DNA of 42,466 nucleotides, taken from contig RGPS01000026.1 in assembly GCA_010084195.1 (NCBI GenBank), positions 1 through 42,466 of the forward strand, in the 5' to 3' direction. The notes below the pieces were generated by a model. That model did not search any database. It was not told the origin of the DNA and saw only the letters and a list, made by a program, of their open reading frames with translations. Positions 1 to 9,082 of the stretch are shown here, in pieces. Source of the DNA: Terriglobia bacterium (GTDB taxonomy: Bacteria > Acidobacteriota > Terriglobia > Bryobacterales > Bryobacteraceae). A program made the translations under genes and the position numbers. The first letter of the stretch is position 1, and the number at the start of each line of letters is the position of its first letter.

Positions 1-864
1 CTGCCGAAGGGCATCCACTTCCTTGCGTGCCATCTCCGGACGCATCGTCTTCTCAATGTCACCCCGCACGTCTTCGAGGGACTTCGACTTGTGCTCATCC
101 ACAAGAATCACGTGATAGCCAAACGGCGACTTCACCGGTTCGCCCACTTCGCCGACCTTCTGCTTGAACGCCGCTTCTTCAAACGGAGGAACCATCATGC
201 CACGCTTGAATTCACCAAGGTCGCCACCCTGCGCTCCTGAACCCGAATCATCGGACTCAGTCTTCGCAAGGTCTTCGAATTTTCCGCCGGCGGCCAGTTT
301 CTTGCGAACGTCCTGGGCTTTTGCCAGGGCCTGCTCCTCGGTCAATTCCGGCTTGCCCTCGGGTCCCGGCATGGGCGCGCCCTTCACGCGGATCAGGATG
401 TGCCTCGCTCTCAGGCTCTCGTAATCATTCAGGTGGGCCGCGTAGTAAGCCTTCACCGCAGCGTCATCCACCTTGATGGTTTCCTGCAGGGCCTCAAACA
501 TCGCCTGCGCCAGCAGGTTTTCGCGCTGGAACTGAATCTGTTCCTGGACCTTGCCCGACTTCTCCAGGCCACGCTTCTCCGCTTCACCGGACAGGATCTT
601 CAGCTGGACCACGCTCTCGGCAAATTGCCGCTTCTGGGGTCCACGGGCAAATGACTGGTACTGAGCCGGCAGGGCATCCACCAGCGCCTCAAACTGGGCC
701 GCAGTCATTTTGAAAGTGCCGATCGTCAGCACGACTTTATTTGGTTCGGCAAGAACCGGTTTCGGGGGGGCAACCGCAGCGCCCGGCATAACAGGCATGG
801 TTGTCACTTGGCCAAAGGCGGCGGGAATGGCCGCAATAGTCAGCAGAATGGGAAGAAATCTCAC
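1..864 (-). CDS. PpiC/SurA-type peptidyl-prolyl isomerase, partial (3' end off window)
   Basis: Secreted or periplasmic foldase of the parvulin family. The frame is open from a GTG at 864 to the left edge, 288 codons, so the C-terminus is missing. The GTG is chosen because a purine-rich AGGATAGGAAA lies just upstream and it opens a signal peptide (residues 1-19, RFLPILLTIAAIPAAFG). A SurA-like helical region follows (about 45-140). The parvulin domain starts at ARHILIRVKG (about 155) and shows GGDLGEF and FGYHVILV, the usual family motifs. It lies 35 bases downstream of the ClpS-like gene on the same strand, so the two may be co-transcribed. Family assignment is firm; the exact client proteins cannot be told. 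Confidence 0.85.
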   Translation of the reverse strand, partial: MRFLPILLTIAAIPAAFGQVTTMPVMPGAAVAPPKPVLAEPNKVVLTIGTFKMTAAQFEALVDALPAQYQSFARGPQKRQFAESVVQLKILSGEAEKRGLEKSGKVQEQIQFQRENLLAQAMFEALQETIKVDDAAVKAYYAAHLNDYESLRARHILIRVKGAPMPGPEGKPELTEEQALAKAQDVRKKLAAGGKFEDLAKTESDDSGSGAQGGDLGEFKRGMMVPPFEEAAFKQKVGEVGEPVKSPFGYHVILVDEHKSKSLEDVRGDIEKTMRPEMARKEVDALRQ

Positions 865-899
865 TTTCCTATCCTACCGTATGCCGCCGAAGTAGTTTC

Positions 900-1226
900 C
901 TAACCGACCGGTTCCACAATCGCCGACATGGAACCTTTTGACCGATCCATACGCCAGTCCCGCCCATAAGCGTGGATCTGATCGCGCCCAAACTCGGCCT
1001 CCGGCAGTTCACACGTAATCAGAATCGTGCGGCCCATCGCATCCACTTCCTGGGCATTTCGCAGCGCCTGCTCAGCCGAGAAAATGAAGAGCTTCTGCAG
1101 CATTTCGATCACGTAGTCGTACGAATGATCATCGTCATCAAGCAGCACCACACTGTAGAGAGGTACCTGTGCATTTTCATTGCGCTGAGAAACCCCGGTC
1201 CCCGGGACCGTCATCGTTTGGGACAT
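900..1226 (-). CDS. clpS: ClpS-like ATP-dependent Clp protease adaptor
   Basis: Cytoplasmic adaptor that would deliver N-degron substrates to ClpA/ClpC. The 108-residue protein has the ClpS core: YSVVLLDDDDHSYDYVIEML, followed by a helix (QKLFIFSAEQA) and the end segment QIHAYGRDWRM. The usual ClpS has NDD and a C-terminal ASLEEP-like tail; the DDDDHSYDYV and HAYGRD forms match the ClpS2-like branch, which is from memory and not searched. ATGs at 1241 and 1238 are also in frame; 1226 is preferred because GGAG stands seven bases before it. It is divergent from the methyltransferase at 1262 and upstream of the PpiC gene. Confidence 0.8.
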   Translation of the reverse strand: MSQTMTVPGTGVSQRNENAQVPLYSVVLLDDDDHSYDYVIEMLQKLFIFSAEQALRNAQEVDAMGRTILITCELPEAEFGRDQIHAYGRDWRMDRSKGSMSAIVEPVG

Positions 1227-1261
1227 GGATGACTCCATCATAAAGGGTCCATAATAGTGCT

Positions 1262-2020
1262 TTGCCCGATCAAAGGACTCCGCGAGTCCGCCGCAATCGC
1301 GAATACGACCCTTTTGCTGACCTCTACAACCGCTTTTGGGGCACAGAATACCGCAGTTGTGCGCTGCCCGTAGTCGAAAGACTCCTGCTTTCCCGGGTCA
1401 AACCAGGCAGCACGATCCTCGATGTTTGTTGTGGCACCGGCCACTTCTCGAAGGATCTTCTGGAGCAGGGCTACACTGTCTCCGGTATCGATGCCTCATC
1501 GCAGATGATTCGCCACGCGAAGCGCAACGCCAAAGGTGGGAAGTTCACAACGGCTGACGTTCGGGACTTCAACCTGAACCAGAGGTTTCACGCAGCCTTC
1601 TGCGTCTTCGAAAGCCTGAACCACATTCCCGATACGGAGGGGCTCACCCAGGCGTTTCGCGCCGTGCGCCGCCACCTGAAGTCCAAAGCTCCTTTTCTGT
1701 TCGACCTGGTGGGCCCGGCCACCTATCGCCGCAACTGGAATACAACCCACGCCATCGTAGCGGACGACCTGGTCTGCGGGATTCGCATGGACTTTGAGGA
1801 ATCGACAGGCACCGCAACCTGCGACGTGACCGTAATGGAGCACCCGCCCGCATGGACGCGACGCGACTTCACCGTTCAGCAGCATTGCCATGACCGAGCC
1901 GACGTGGTGGCCTCGCTGGAAGAAGCCGGCTTCAAAGACCTTACGCTCTACGCGGCCCGCGACATGGGCATGCCCGCTTCATTCGGGACCGACCGAACCT
2001 TCTACCTCGTCAACGCCTGA
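1262..2020 (+). CDS. Class I SAM-dependent methyltransferase
   Basis: The 252-residue protein has a Rossmann methyltransferase domain. Motif I is ILDVCCGTGHFSKDL (about residues 53-67), the acidic end of strand 2 is GIDASSQMI, and later motifs are FHAAFCVFESLNHI and a post-core strand FLFDLVG. Substrate is unknown; the family includes small-molecule and protein methyltransferases. The start is a TTG with no good ribosome binding site, so the true start may lie a few codons later, before EYDPFADLYNRFW. Its end overlaps the end of the convergent addA by 42 bases, so the two C-termini are written on the same DNA. Confidence 0.8.
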   Translation: MPDQRTPRVRRNREYDPFADLYNRFWGTEYRSCALPVVERLLLSRVKPGSTILDVCCGTGHFSKDLLEQGYTVSGIDASSQMIRHAKRNAKGGKFTTADVRDFNLNQRFHAAFCVFESLNHIPDTEGLTQAFRAVRRHLKSKAPFLFDLVGPATYRRNWNTTHAIVADDLVCGIRMDFEESTGTATCDVTVMEHPPAWTRRDFTVQQHCHDRADVVASLEEAGFKDLTLYAARDMGMPASFGTDRTFYLVNA

Positions 2021-5000
2021 AGCGGCTTCCGCCGGGCACATGCCTTTGTAGAAGCTGCACGTCCGGCAGTGGTCGGCGACCCTCATTTCAAACTGCAGCG
2101 AATTCTGCGCCTCTCCCAGTTCGCGTATCAGACCACGCACCGCAGCTTGTGCCGACTCACCCACCGACACCTCCACCACCACGTTCGGGCGGAGGAAATG
2201 GAGGTACGCCCTCGCCTGCCCCAGCGCAATCGCGTAGAGCGCCAGCTGCGGCGCATACTCCTGAGCCTTGCCCCGAGCGCCCTCGGGCGAAACATCATCC
2301 GTCTTGTAATCGACGATCACCTGCCCCTGCTCATCGCGAAACCAGAGATCGACCGTTCCCCGAACCAGCGTGCCTTCCACCTCGATGATGAAATCCCACT
2401 CGCGCTCCACCTTCCCGGCCCGGGCTGCCCGTTGGCCCAGTTCACTGCTGGTGAAAACCTCCGCCAATTCCATGGCACGGGGGGGGAATGGCCCAGGCAA
2501 ACCGGCCAGAACTCCGTGCACCATCGTCCCCAGTTCCGCAGCCGACGGATCCGCCGCTTCATCCTCAGCTTCAGGCAGGTCTTCCGGATCAAAACGCCGT
2601 GCCCGGCCACTGCTCCAGCCCAGATAGCGCTGCAGATAATACCGGCGGGGACAAATCCCAAACGCGACCAGTGACGTCACGTTGGCGGTGGAGTCGTGCT
2701 GTCCCGAAACCGCCGGCCTCGCCATCACAGCAACTGCATCGACCGATTCTGCCCGCTCCAGCTTCATCACAGGTGGGTCCGCCGCCGCAATCCGGACCGT
2801 CACAAAAGAGTCCGCTACACGGGTGATCATTGTCTCCTCTGACGCCGGCTGTCCCTTCAACTGGAAGTATTCATCCACCCTCTTCGCCCATGCCCCCGCT
2901 GACTTGCCCGTCAACGAATACGAAAGAATCAGATGCTCCTCCGCCCTGGTCATCGCAACGTAAAGCAGGCGATTCCCTTCTTCCTCTTCGCGGTCCTTCA
3001 GCCGGTCAGCATTAGCTTTCGCCCAGGTATCTTTAAAGCCGTCCCGCGCTTTAGCCTTCGGGTCCTTCCAGCGAATCCCCAGACCGTATTCCGGCGTGTA
3101 AGACACCGTCGGCGCACCTTTGCGACCTTCCCGCTCCATAGCAGCAATGATCGTCACCGGAAACTCCAGGCCCTTGGCCGCGTGCGTGGTCATCACCTGA
3201 ACACGGTTGCCCTGATCCTCGTCCGAAAGCTCCGCTTCCTTGCTGGCCGCGTCTTCCACGCTTTCCAGATCAATCAGAAACTCAGCCAGCGACCGGCCCG
3301 TATCCCGACCCCGCGCCAAACGCAGAAACTCCTCCACGTTATCGCCCTTCACGGTACCAGGCTGCCAACGGAAACCCGACTCCGTCAGAACCCGCGAGAT
3401 CAGCACATCCAGCGAAACCACCGCCTGCGCCATACGCCACCGCTTCAGATTCCGCAGGAACGAACCCAGTTTAGCGGCATCGTCCAGGGCAAATCCAGCC
3501 AGGAGCGCGGCGTCAAAACCCACCGAATTCAGCCCCGACACCAGCGACCGCCCCTGTAGTTTCAGCCGCAACAAAGCCTCGTCACTCAGCCCGACCAACT
3601 GCGACCGCAGAACTGTCGCCAGTGACACTTCGTCCCGAGGGTTCGCAATGGTATGCAGGGCAGCGCGAATATCCAGACCTTCCCGCTGAGCCAGGAACGA
3701 CTGCCGCCGGCCACAGACATAGGGGATGCCTGCATCGTCCAGCGCATCCAGAATCGGCTGCATCGCATCCCCTACGCGGCACAGAATCGCCATATCGCGA
3801 AACTCCGCCAGGCGCGTGCCTGCCTTCGCGGTAAGCACAAGGCTGTTGCGCATCTCCAGAATTCGATACGCAAGCCAGCGGGCTTCCCGCTCCGGAGCCT
3901 CATCTTTGTCGGTCGCGAGGATTCTCAGAATTTCTACCGCAGGCTCCACCTTCTCGTGAAACACGCGCTGCGGCAACAGCTCCCGCTCATCAATGCCGTT
4001 CGCTGCATTCAGCAGCGCCTCCACCGTTTGCAGAATTGCCTTTCGGCTGCGGAAGTTCTGCAGAATTTCCACCGAGTGCCGGGCCGTCTCCGCGACCTCG
4101 TCACGATACTTGCGAAAAATCTCCGGGCGAGCGTGGCGGAACCCATAAATAGACTGGTTCGGATCACCCACCGCAAAAAACTTATCCTCGTCCCGCAACA
4201 GCGCCACCAGGTCGGCCTGCTGTTCGTTGATGTCCTGATACTCATCCAGCATGATCTGCCGGAACTGTTCCCGAACCCGTTTACGAACGTCAGTATTCTC
4301 CCGAAGCAACTGGATCCCCCGCCGCTCCAGATCATTAAAATCCAGAGCGCTCATTTCCGTCTTGCGACGACGGTAGAGTTCGTCGAAGTGTTCGAGCACA
4401 TCGAACACCAGCGCGCGTGATGGTGCCGTATGCGCATCCACAGCGGCGGATTCGTACAATTCCACCGCCTCCCGGAACGAACGCAACGGCTCCTTTGCAT
4501 CCGGATGAACCCGGCCCAGATTTAGAGGGCAGGCATCGAGCAAAGCCTGAACGACGTCGAACGGTGCCGCCCTCGCCGCCTCGAGGCGCAAGGCCCACTC
4601 CTGCAAATCGCCCTTCTGTTCACGGCGAGTGGGAGTATTCGTCATCGCGTCCGTCCACTGACTGACAATCGCCAACAGAATATCCGCCAGGCCTGACGCA
4701 TCAGGTCCCCCAGCCTGGGGGGAAGGCACCACGCGCACCTGCGAAATCGTGCGTCCCGCCGCAAGAATCGCATCGTAGACGCTCTTCAGTTGCCCGGCCA
4801 GGAACATCGGCCCCTGAATCGTATCGATCAGGCCCAGCGCTTCCTCACGGCGTTCTGCCACGATTATGTCCAGCGCACTGTTCATGCAGCCGGACCGAAG
4901 ATCCTCCGCCTGGCGCTCGTCCAGCATCACAAACCTGGGATCGAGCCCGGCTGCAATCGCGTTCTCCCGCAGCAGCCGATTGCAGAAACCATGGATCGTC

Positions 5001-5308
5001 GAAACCCAGCCACGCTCCAGCTCCCGCAGCCGGATGGCATCGCCGCGGAACTCAGCCGCCAGCCGCGACTTCATGTTTGCTGCCGCTTTTTCGGTAAACG
5101 TGATGGCCAGAATCTGGTTCGGATTCATACCCTCCCGCTCCACCAGGCGCTTGTACCGCTCCACCAGTACAGTCGTCTTTCCCGACCCTGGCCCGGCCAC
5201 TACGCAGGCGTCCAGCCGTCGGTATTCGATGGCAGACTGTTGTTCCGGAGTAAACTCACGCGGCTTTGCTTGAGGCAAACGGGATTCAGACAAGCTCAGC
5301 TCCCGCAA
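1979..5308 (-). CDS. addA: AddA-like UvrD-family helicase with C-terminal nuclease
   Basis: Helicase-nuclease subunit for resecting double-strand breaks with AddB. Of 1109 residues, the helicase motifs read in order: Walker A GPGSGKTT (39-46), ITFTEKAAANM, STIHGFC, Walker B LDEYQDINE (about 354), GDPNQSIYGFRHARP, motif V THAAKGLEFPV (about 706), motif VI YVAMTRAEEH (about 780). The RecB-like nuclease follows: TMVHGVL (about 930), GTVDLWF and VIVDYKTDD (about 1000), QLALYA. Cysteines in FGICPRRYY (about 884) and CRTCSFYKGMCP (about 1083) are spaced as for a 4Fe-4S cluster around the nuclease. The TTG at 5308 overlaps addB by 23 bases; a second TTG about 15 bases later follows GGGAG and is a fair alternative. 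Confidence 0.9.
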   Translation of the reverse strand: MRELSLSESRLPQAKPREFTPEQQSAIEYRRLDACVVAGPGSGKTTVLVERYKRLVEREGMNPNQILAITFTEKAAANMKSRLAAEFRGDAIRLRELERGWVSTIHGFCNRLLRENAIAAGLDPRFVMLDERQAEDLRSGCMNSALDIIVAERREEALGLIDTIQGPMFLAGQLKSVYDAILAAGRTISQVRVVPSPQAGGPDASGLADILLAIVSQWTDAMTNTPTRREQKGDLQEWALRLEAARAAPFDVVQALLDACPLNLGRVHPDAKEPLRSFREAVELYESAAVDAHTAPSRALVFDVLEHFDELYRRRKTEMSALDFNDLERRGIQLLRENTDVRKRVREQFRQIMLDEYQDINEQQADLVALLRDEDKFFAVGDPNQSIYGFRHARPEIFRKYRDEVAETARHSVEILQNFRSRKAILQTVEALLNAANGIDERELLPQRVFHEKVEPAVEILRILATDKDEAPEREARWLAYRILEMRNSLVLTAKAGTRLAEFRDMAILCRVGDAMQPILDALDDAGIPYVCGRRQSFLAQREGLDIRAALHTIANPRDEVSLATVLRSQLVGLSDEALLRLKLQGRSLVSGLNSVGFDAALLAGFALDDAAKLGSFLRNLKRWRMAQAVVSLDVLISRVLTESGFRWQPGTVKGDNVEEFLRLARGRDTGRSLAEFLIDLESVEDAASKEAELSDEDQGNRVQVMTTHAAKGLEFPVTIIAAMEREGRKGAPTVSYTPEYGLGIRWKDPKAKARDGFKDTWAKANADRLKDREEEEGNRLLYVAMTRAEEHLILSYSLTGKSAGAWAKRVDEYFQLKGQPASEETMITRVADSFVTVRIAAADPPVMKLERAESVDAVAVMARPAVSGQHDSTANVTSLVAFGICPRRYYLQRYLGWSSGRARRFDPEDLPEAEDEAADPSAAELGTMVHGVLAGLPGPFPPRAMELAEVFTSSELGQRAARAGKVEREWDFIIEVEGTLVRGTVDLWFRDEQGQVIVDYKTDDVSPEGARGKAQEYAPQLALYAIALGQARAYLHFLRPNVVVEVSVGESAQAAVRGLIRELGEAQNSLQFEMRVADHCRTCSFYKGMCPAEAASGVDEVEGSVGPE

Positions 5309-6146
5309 CCCGCACCAGTTCCCGTTTGTCTTCCTTCACGTGACAAGCTTTCCTGAAATCGCAAAAACGGCAATCAGCCTCTTCCGTTGGCCTGGCTTCA
5401 ATCAGCCCGGCCAGCAAATCCTCTACCCGGCTCACCACCATCGCCTGGGCAGCTTCAATCCAGTCTTCCGGCATCGGCAGCAGTTCCAGCTCGACTCCCG
5501 GTACCGCCCCCCAGCCAAATCGCTTGTCTTCCCGAACCGCCACGTACATCATCGCGATAGTCCGCAGCCCCAGCTTTTCCCGCGCCGCCAGCGCATACAG
5601 CGGGCCCTGTAACTTCGCTCGGTTCTGAATAAAGCTCTCCACCCTCTTCGCCCTGCCACTCTTGTAGTCGATAATCACGCAGTCGGTGTCATTCATGCGG
5701 TCAATCCGGTCCATCCGACCCTTGATATCCACGCCGGGCATCAGCGGCAACTCGAACGGAACCTCCGCTTGCGTCTCGATTGGCGTCCACTGCTCCGTCG
5801 TGCTCACCTTCGCGGCAATGCCCCGCAGGAAGATTCGTTCCACCTCGAGGCGGAAGCCAGGCGGCAGGTGCTTCTCGCGACACGCCTTTGCGAAGGCTTC
5901 GTCAAAAAGCGCCACGAAATCCGCCCGGCGATTCGACTGCAGCCACTCTTCCAGGGCTTCATGCATGATCAGCCCCGTCACCTTCGGCTGGAGTCGCTCC
6001 TCTGGCCGATCCGGGGGCGTCCGCAGGCCCAGCGTCCGGCCCGCGAAGAATACAGATAGCCGCAGTTCCAGGCTCATCGCGTCCGGCAAGGTATCTGGAC
6101 GCTTCCACCGTGCGTCCGCCGGCATCATGGCGGGGCCAGGTCGCAA
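5286..6146 (-). CDS. addB: AddB C-terminal nuclease part (split by frameshift)
   Basis: This frame carries the C-terminal nuclease of the AddB subunit. It shows FFAGRTLGLR (about residues 33-42), LIMHEALEEWL (the His motif), GRMDRIDR, DCVIIDYKSGR (catalytic Asp and Lys), QGPLYALAA, and the end cluster CRFCDFRKACH, three cysteines of a 4Fe-4S site. The fourth cysteine should sit just before FFAGR but in this frame there is none. It is found in the overlapping frame of the upstream part (TGT at 6054-6052). So the homology crosses from one frame to the other near 6051, a net one-base shift. The ATG at 6146 is not a natural start. Together with 5959-7788 this is one gene, upstream of and overlapping addA. 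Confidence 0.8.
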   Translation of the reverse strand: MRPGPAMMPADARWKRPDTLPDAMSLELRLSVFFAGRTLGLRTPPDRPEERLQPKVTGLIMHEALEEWLQSNRRADFVALFDEAFAKACREKHLPPGFRLEVERIFLRGIAAKVSTTEQWTPIETQAEVPFELPLMPGVDIKGRMDRIDRMNDTDCVIIDYKSGRAKRVESFIQNRAKLQGPLYALAAREKLGLRTIAMMYVAVREDKRFGWGAVPGVELELLPMPEDWIEAAQAMVVSRVEDLLAGLIEARPTEEADCRFCDFRKACHVKEDKRELVRVAGAELV

Positions 6147-7788
6147 TCAACAGACTACGCGCACGGCAGCGGAGTTCTGCCCACAGCTTGTCTTCATCTT
6201 CTTCCAGCTCCGACGTTCGCCGGAGGGGAATGCCAACGCGCCGCAGAGCATCAATCTCGGTGTCGGGAAACAGCAGATTCTGGGAACTGCGTTTGGGATA
6301 GTCCCGATTCGTCATGCCACAAACGAACAGCGCGCTCACATCCCACTGCCGGGCTTCATAGGAACTCAGGACATGGACCACATCCCGTCGGTCGTCGGGA
6401 ACCCGATAGCTGCCTTCGCGGACTGCGGCCCGGGCTACCGCCCAAAACTCAGCCAGAGTGATCAGACCTCGTTCGGCGGGCCAGAGCCCTGCTACCTCCG
6501 TCACCGCTTCAATAAATGCCCGAAGGCCGGCCGTCTGGCTCCGGGCGTTATCCACATCCGCAAATGACGCAGCCGGCTGGATTCGCCCCGGCAGAAAGAG
6601 CTTCTCCGCCAGCTGGGTGACACGACGCGACCAGTCAGCCGGGCGCAGGCTTTCCTCCGGCCAGTGCTGAATGGCAGTGCAGTCAGCCAGGCGCTTCTTA
6701 TAGTCGCCCATGCCCTCCAGTGCCGCTATTTTCAAGAGCTCGTTCGCGCCACGATCCGGCAGGCGTTGCTGCACTTCAAACTCGAAGCGATCGAAGGCCG
6801 CACTCAGCCCAAAGCGCGGGTCAGCCCGCAGAGCGCGCAGCGCCTCCCGATGCTCCCAGCCCTTCAGCGCGCAGTCAAGCAGCCCCCCAACAAAAGTCGC
6901 CGCAGGGTGCCCGGTCAGGCGTCTCGAAAAATAGAAGCGTGCCGGGATGCCAAAGCGCTCGAACACGCCCTGCAGCAGGGGTTCGTAGACTGCCGCGTCG
7001 CGCACAGCTACTCCAATCTCACGGAATGGAGTCCCGGCAGCCTGCAGTTCCAAAATGCGGCGGGCGATATCGTCGGCCTCGCGCTCCACCGAATCTGCCG
7101 CTACTTCCACCATCCGGGGTCTCCGCGGAACACCCTCGGTCCGTTCATCGAAGAGCGTTTCATCGCCGCCAGCAGAGGCCGTCAGAACCACGCGCCCCAC
7201 ATCCCCCAGCGCTTCCAGCAGTTCAACTTCCAGCTGGCTGAAATGCAGGAAGCCGTCAAACCAGAGGTCCATCGGTAGCGGGCGGGCAATCGCGGTGCGG
7301 AACTGCACCAGCCGGCTGCAATACCCGGCAGCCCGCAGATCCTTGTCGACAGCCGCCCAGACCCGCGCAAAGGCCTTGGCACGGGGTGCCAGCGCCCGGG
7401 CGGCCAGCCGTTCCGGACTGCACCCGGCGTTCTCGAACAGCGTGATCGTCTCTTCCACCACCGCCGCCATGCCGTCGGTTTTAGCCGCTTCGGCAAAGGC
7501 AGGAAGATCCAGAAGCTGCAGCGAGGCACGAACCAGTGACCGGGTTAATGCCGGCGGAGCCAGCTTGCAGTCCTCCCCGGCCAGTTCAGCTACAAACCGG
7601 GCCAGGGACATTACTGAACGCGGGCGGCAAATCACGCCGTCGCGAGCCAGTTCATGCTGGAAGTGACGCACCAGAGTGGCGGTCGGAACCACAATACGGG
7701 GTTCGCGACCCCGGGCAAGGGCTGCCTTAAATTCGCGAAAGACCAGTGCAGTCTTTCCTGTACCCGGCGCTCCTCGGACGATCCGCAT
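5959..7788 (-). CDS. addB: AddB N-terminal helicase-like part (split by frameshift)
   Basis: N-terminal and middle part of the AddB subunit, 609 residues in this frame. The Walker A is GAPGTGKTALV (residues 6-16), which follows MRIVR, the usual short AddB beginning. Recognisable later parts are VVPTATLVRHFQ, a UvrD-like YEARQWDVSALFVCGM (about 500) with the NRDYPKR segment, and LLIATWPRHDAGGR (about 560). After about 580 (CILRGPDAG) the frame becomes Ala/Gly/Pro-rich noise and stops at 5959, while the homology continues in the other frame. Whether the break is real or a sequencing error cannot be told here. If real, the AddAB nuclease would be lost unless ribosomes shift. Confidence 0.8.
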   Translation of the reverse strand: MRIVRGAPGTGKTALVFREFKAALARGREPRIVVPTATLVRHFQHELARDGVICRPRSVMSLARFVAELAGEDCKLAPPALTRSLVRASLQLLDLPAFAEAAKTDGMAAVVEETITLFENAGCSPERLAARALAPRAKAFARVWAAVDKDLRAAGYCSRLVQFRTAIARPLPMDLWFDGFLHFSQLEVELLEALGDVGRVVLTASAGGDETLFDERTEGVPRRPRMVEVAADSVEREADDIARRILELQAAGTPFREIGVAVRDAAVYEPLLQGVFERFGIPARFYFSRRLTGHPAATFVGGLLDCALKGWEHREALRALRADPRFGLSAAFDRFEFEVQQRLPDRGANELLKIAALEGMGDYKKRLADCTAIQHWPEESLRPADWSRRVTQLAEKLFLPGRIQPAASFADVDNARSQTAGLRAFIEAVTEVAGLWPAERGLITLAEFWAVARAAVREGSYRVPDDRRDVVHVLSSYEARQWDVSALFVCGMTNRDYPKRSSQNLLFPDTEIDALRRVGIPLRRTSELEEDEDKLWAELRCRARSLLIATWPRHDAGGRTVEASRYLAGRDEPGTAAICILRGPDAGPADAPGSARGATPAEGDGADHA

Positions 7789-7809
7789 GTGCCCTTACGG
7801 TAACAAGCG

Positions 7810-8571
7810 TTATTTCATGAAGCCGGAGGCTCCGCTGCCCGTGGCGGAGAGTTCATCGTTGCGCGGATCGTCCAGTGCCAACAGGCGGCGGCCAACGGGG
7901 CTCATGCGCTGCTGTACTTCGGGTCTCACCAGGCGCTTCTGATACTGCTGCTGCGGCTTATCCCCGCGCGTGTAGTAGACGTGCATCGCCCGGCGCTGAC
8001 TGTCGGTAAAGTTCTCGCTGCCACCATGCCACATGTGGGCGTTCATCACCACCACGGTCCCGGCCTTGCCCGTCACCAGCATCTCGCCTTCCGGTTTTGC
8101 GCCGGCCTCGGGAATACGGAACCACTTGTGCGACCCGGGGACCACCCGCAGCGCCCCGTTGTGCTCCGTGAAGTCGTCCAGCATCCAGACAGAATTGCAG
8201 ACCGAGTTGCCTTTTTCATCCGGCAAAGCCCCGGAATCGACGTGTAGTGGCTGTGCACAGCCATTGTGAGGATTGGCGGAACGGATATTCAGACTGCTCA
8301 GTTTGAAGTCGGGCCCCAGTATGACCGCGATCGCTTCCAAAACTTCCGGAGTCTGGATGACTGCCTCGAACAGTTCGCCCTTGTCCACCGCGTTGGCAAT
8401 TCGGCGGGCACCAGGCTCTGTCCTGAACTCACTCCCGGCACTGTCGCCTTCCTGCGCGAACAACTCCTCCACCCGCGCGTTAAAGGCAGCTACCTGTTCC
8501 GGTGAAAGGAAGCCGGGAAAGGCCAGAAAACCCTGTTCTTCAAGCTGCAGTTTCTCGGAAGAGGTGAGCAT
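7810..8571 (-). CDS. Phytanoyl-CoA dioxygenase (PhyH) family protein
   Basis: Fe(II)/2-oxoglutarate dioxygenase of the PhyH family, 253 residues from the ATG at 8571. The metal site reads PLHVDSG (HxD) and AHMWHGG (distal His), with RRAMHVYYTRG supplying the Arg that would bind 2-oxoglutarate. The N-terminal segment LTSSEKLQLEEQGFLAFPGF is typical of the family start. A longer frame begins at 8640, but that stretch lies inside ogt in another frame and is not family-like, so 8571 is preferred. It overlaps the end of ogt by 32 bases. The natural substrate is unknown; many bacterial members hydroxylate secondary metabolites or lipids. Confidence 0.85.
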   Translation of the reverse strand: MLTSSEKLQLEEQGFLAFPGFLSPEQVAAFNARVEELFAQEGDSAGSEFRTEPGARRIANAVDKGELFEAVIQTPEVLEAIAVILGPDFKLSSLNIRSANPHNGCAQPLHVDSGALPDEKGNSVCNSVWMLDDFTEHNGALRVVPGSHKWFRIPEAGAKPEGEMLVTGKAGTVVVMNAHMWHGGSENFTDSQRRAMHVYYTRGDKPQQQYQKRLVRPEVQQRMSPVGRRLLALDDPRNDELSATGSGASGFMK

Positions 8572-9019
8572 ATCGATTCTCGGTTTCCAGGAGGATGCGT
8601 TTGCGTTCCAGCCCCCCGCCATATCCACCCATGCTACCATCCACGGCGATTACGCGGTGGCAGGGCACGATGAGAGGTAAGGGATTGCGGGTATTCGCCT
8701 GGCCAATTGCCTGGAAGCCTTTCGGGCGATTCACCGCTCGGGCGATATCCCGGTAGCTGCGCGTCTCGCCGTATGGAATATTGCGCAACGCCTGCCAGAC
8801 TTCAATCTGAAAATCGCTGCCCTCCATATCGAGCGGCAAGTCAAATTCGGCACGTTCTCCGGCGAGATATTCGCGAATCTGGCGTTCGGCATTCCGAACC
8901 ATCGGACCCGGCCTGTCGGTAAGAACCCTGGCGCCGAAACGAATCACCCGCAGTCCGCGAGCACTGGCTTCGAGTCCGAGTCCGAGTACAAAATCCGGTA
9001 GGTAAAGCGACTCGTTCAC
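8540..9019 (-). CDS. ogt: Methylated-DNA--protein-cysteine S-methyltransferase
   Basis: Suicide DNA repair protein that removes O6-alkyl groups from guanine. The 159-residue protein has the full C-terminal domain: FQIEVWQALRNIPYGETRSY, IARAVNRPKGFQAIGQA, and the active site LPLIVPCHRVI with the acceptor Cys. The recognition end GGYGGGLERKR is also present. The N-terminal domain is short, as in Ogt rather than the two-domain Ada. The start is a GTG at 9019 with a weak upstream site. It sits between mtaB and the PhyH gene, same strand, and its last 32 bases are shared with the PhyH start. Confidence 0.92.
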   Translation of the reverse strand: MNESLYLPDFVLGLGLEASARGLRVIRFGARVLTDRPGPMVRNAERQIREYLAGERAEFDLPLDMEGSDFQIEVWQALRNIPYGETRSYRDIARAVNRPKGFQAIGQANTRNPLPLIVPCHRVIAVDGSMGGYGGGLERKRILLETENRYAHLFRETAA

Positions 9020-9082
9020 AATACCAGCTTAGCGTCCCGCTTGTGTTTTCACGTAGCTGCCACTGTTTTCACACAACGGCCA

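Noticed and set aside
8572..8640. Longer N-terminus for the PhyH protein
   Set aside because: The extra 23 residues overlap ogt and do not resemble the family; ATG 8571 is more likely.
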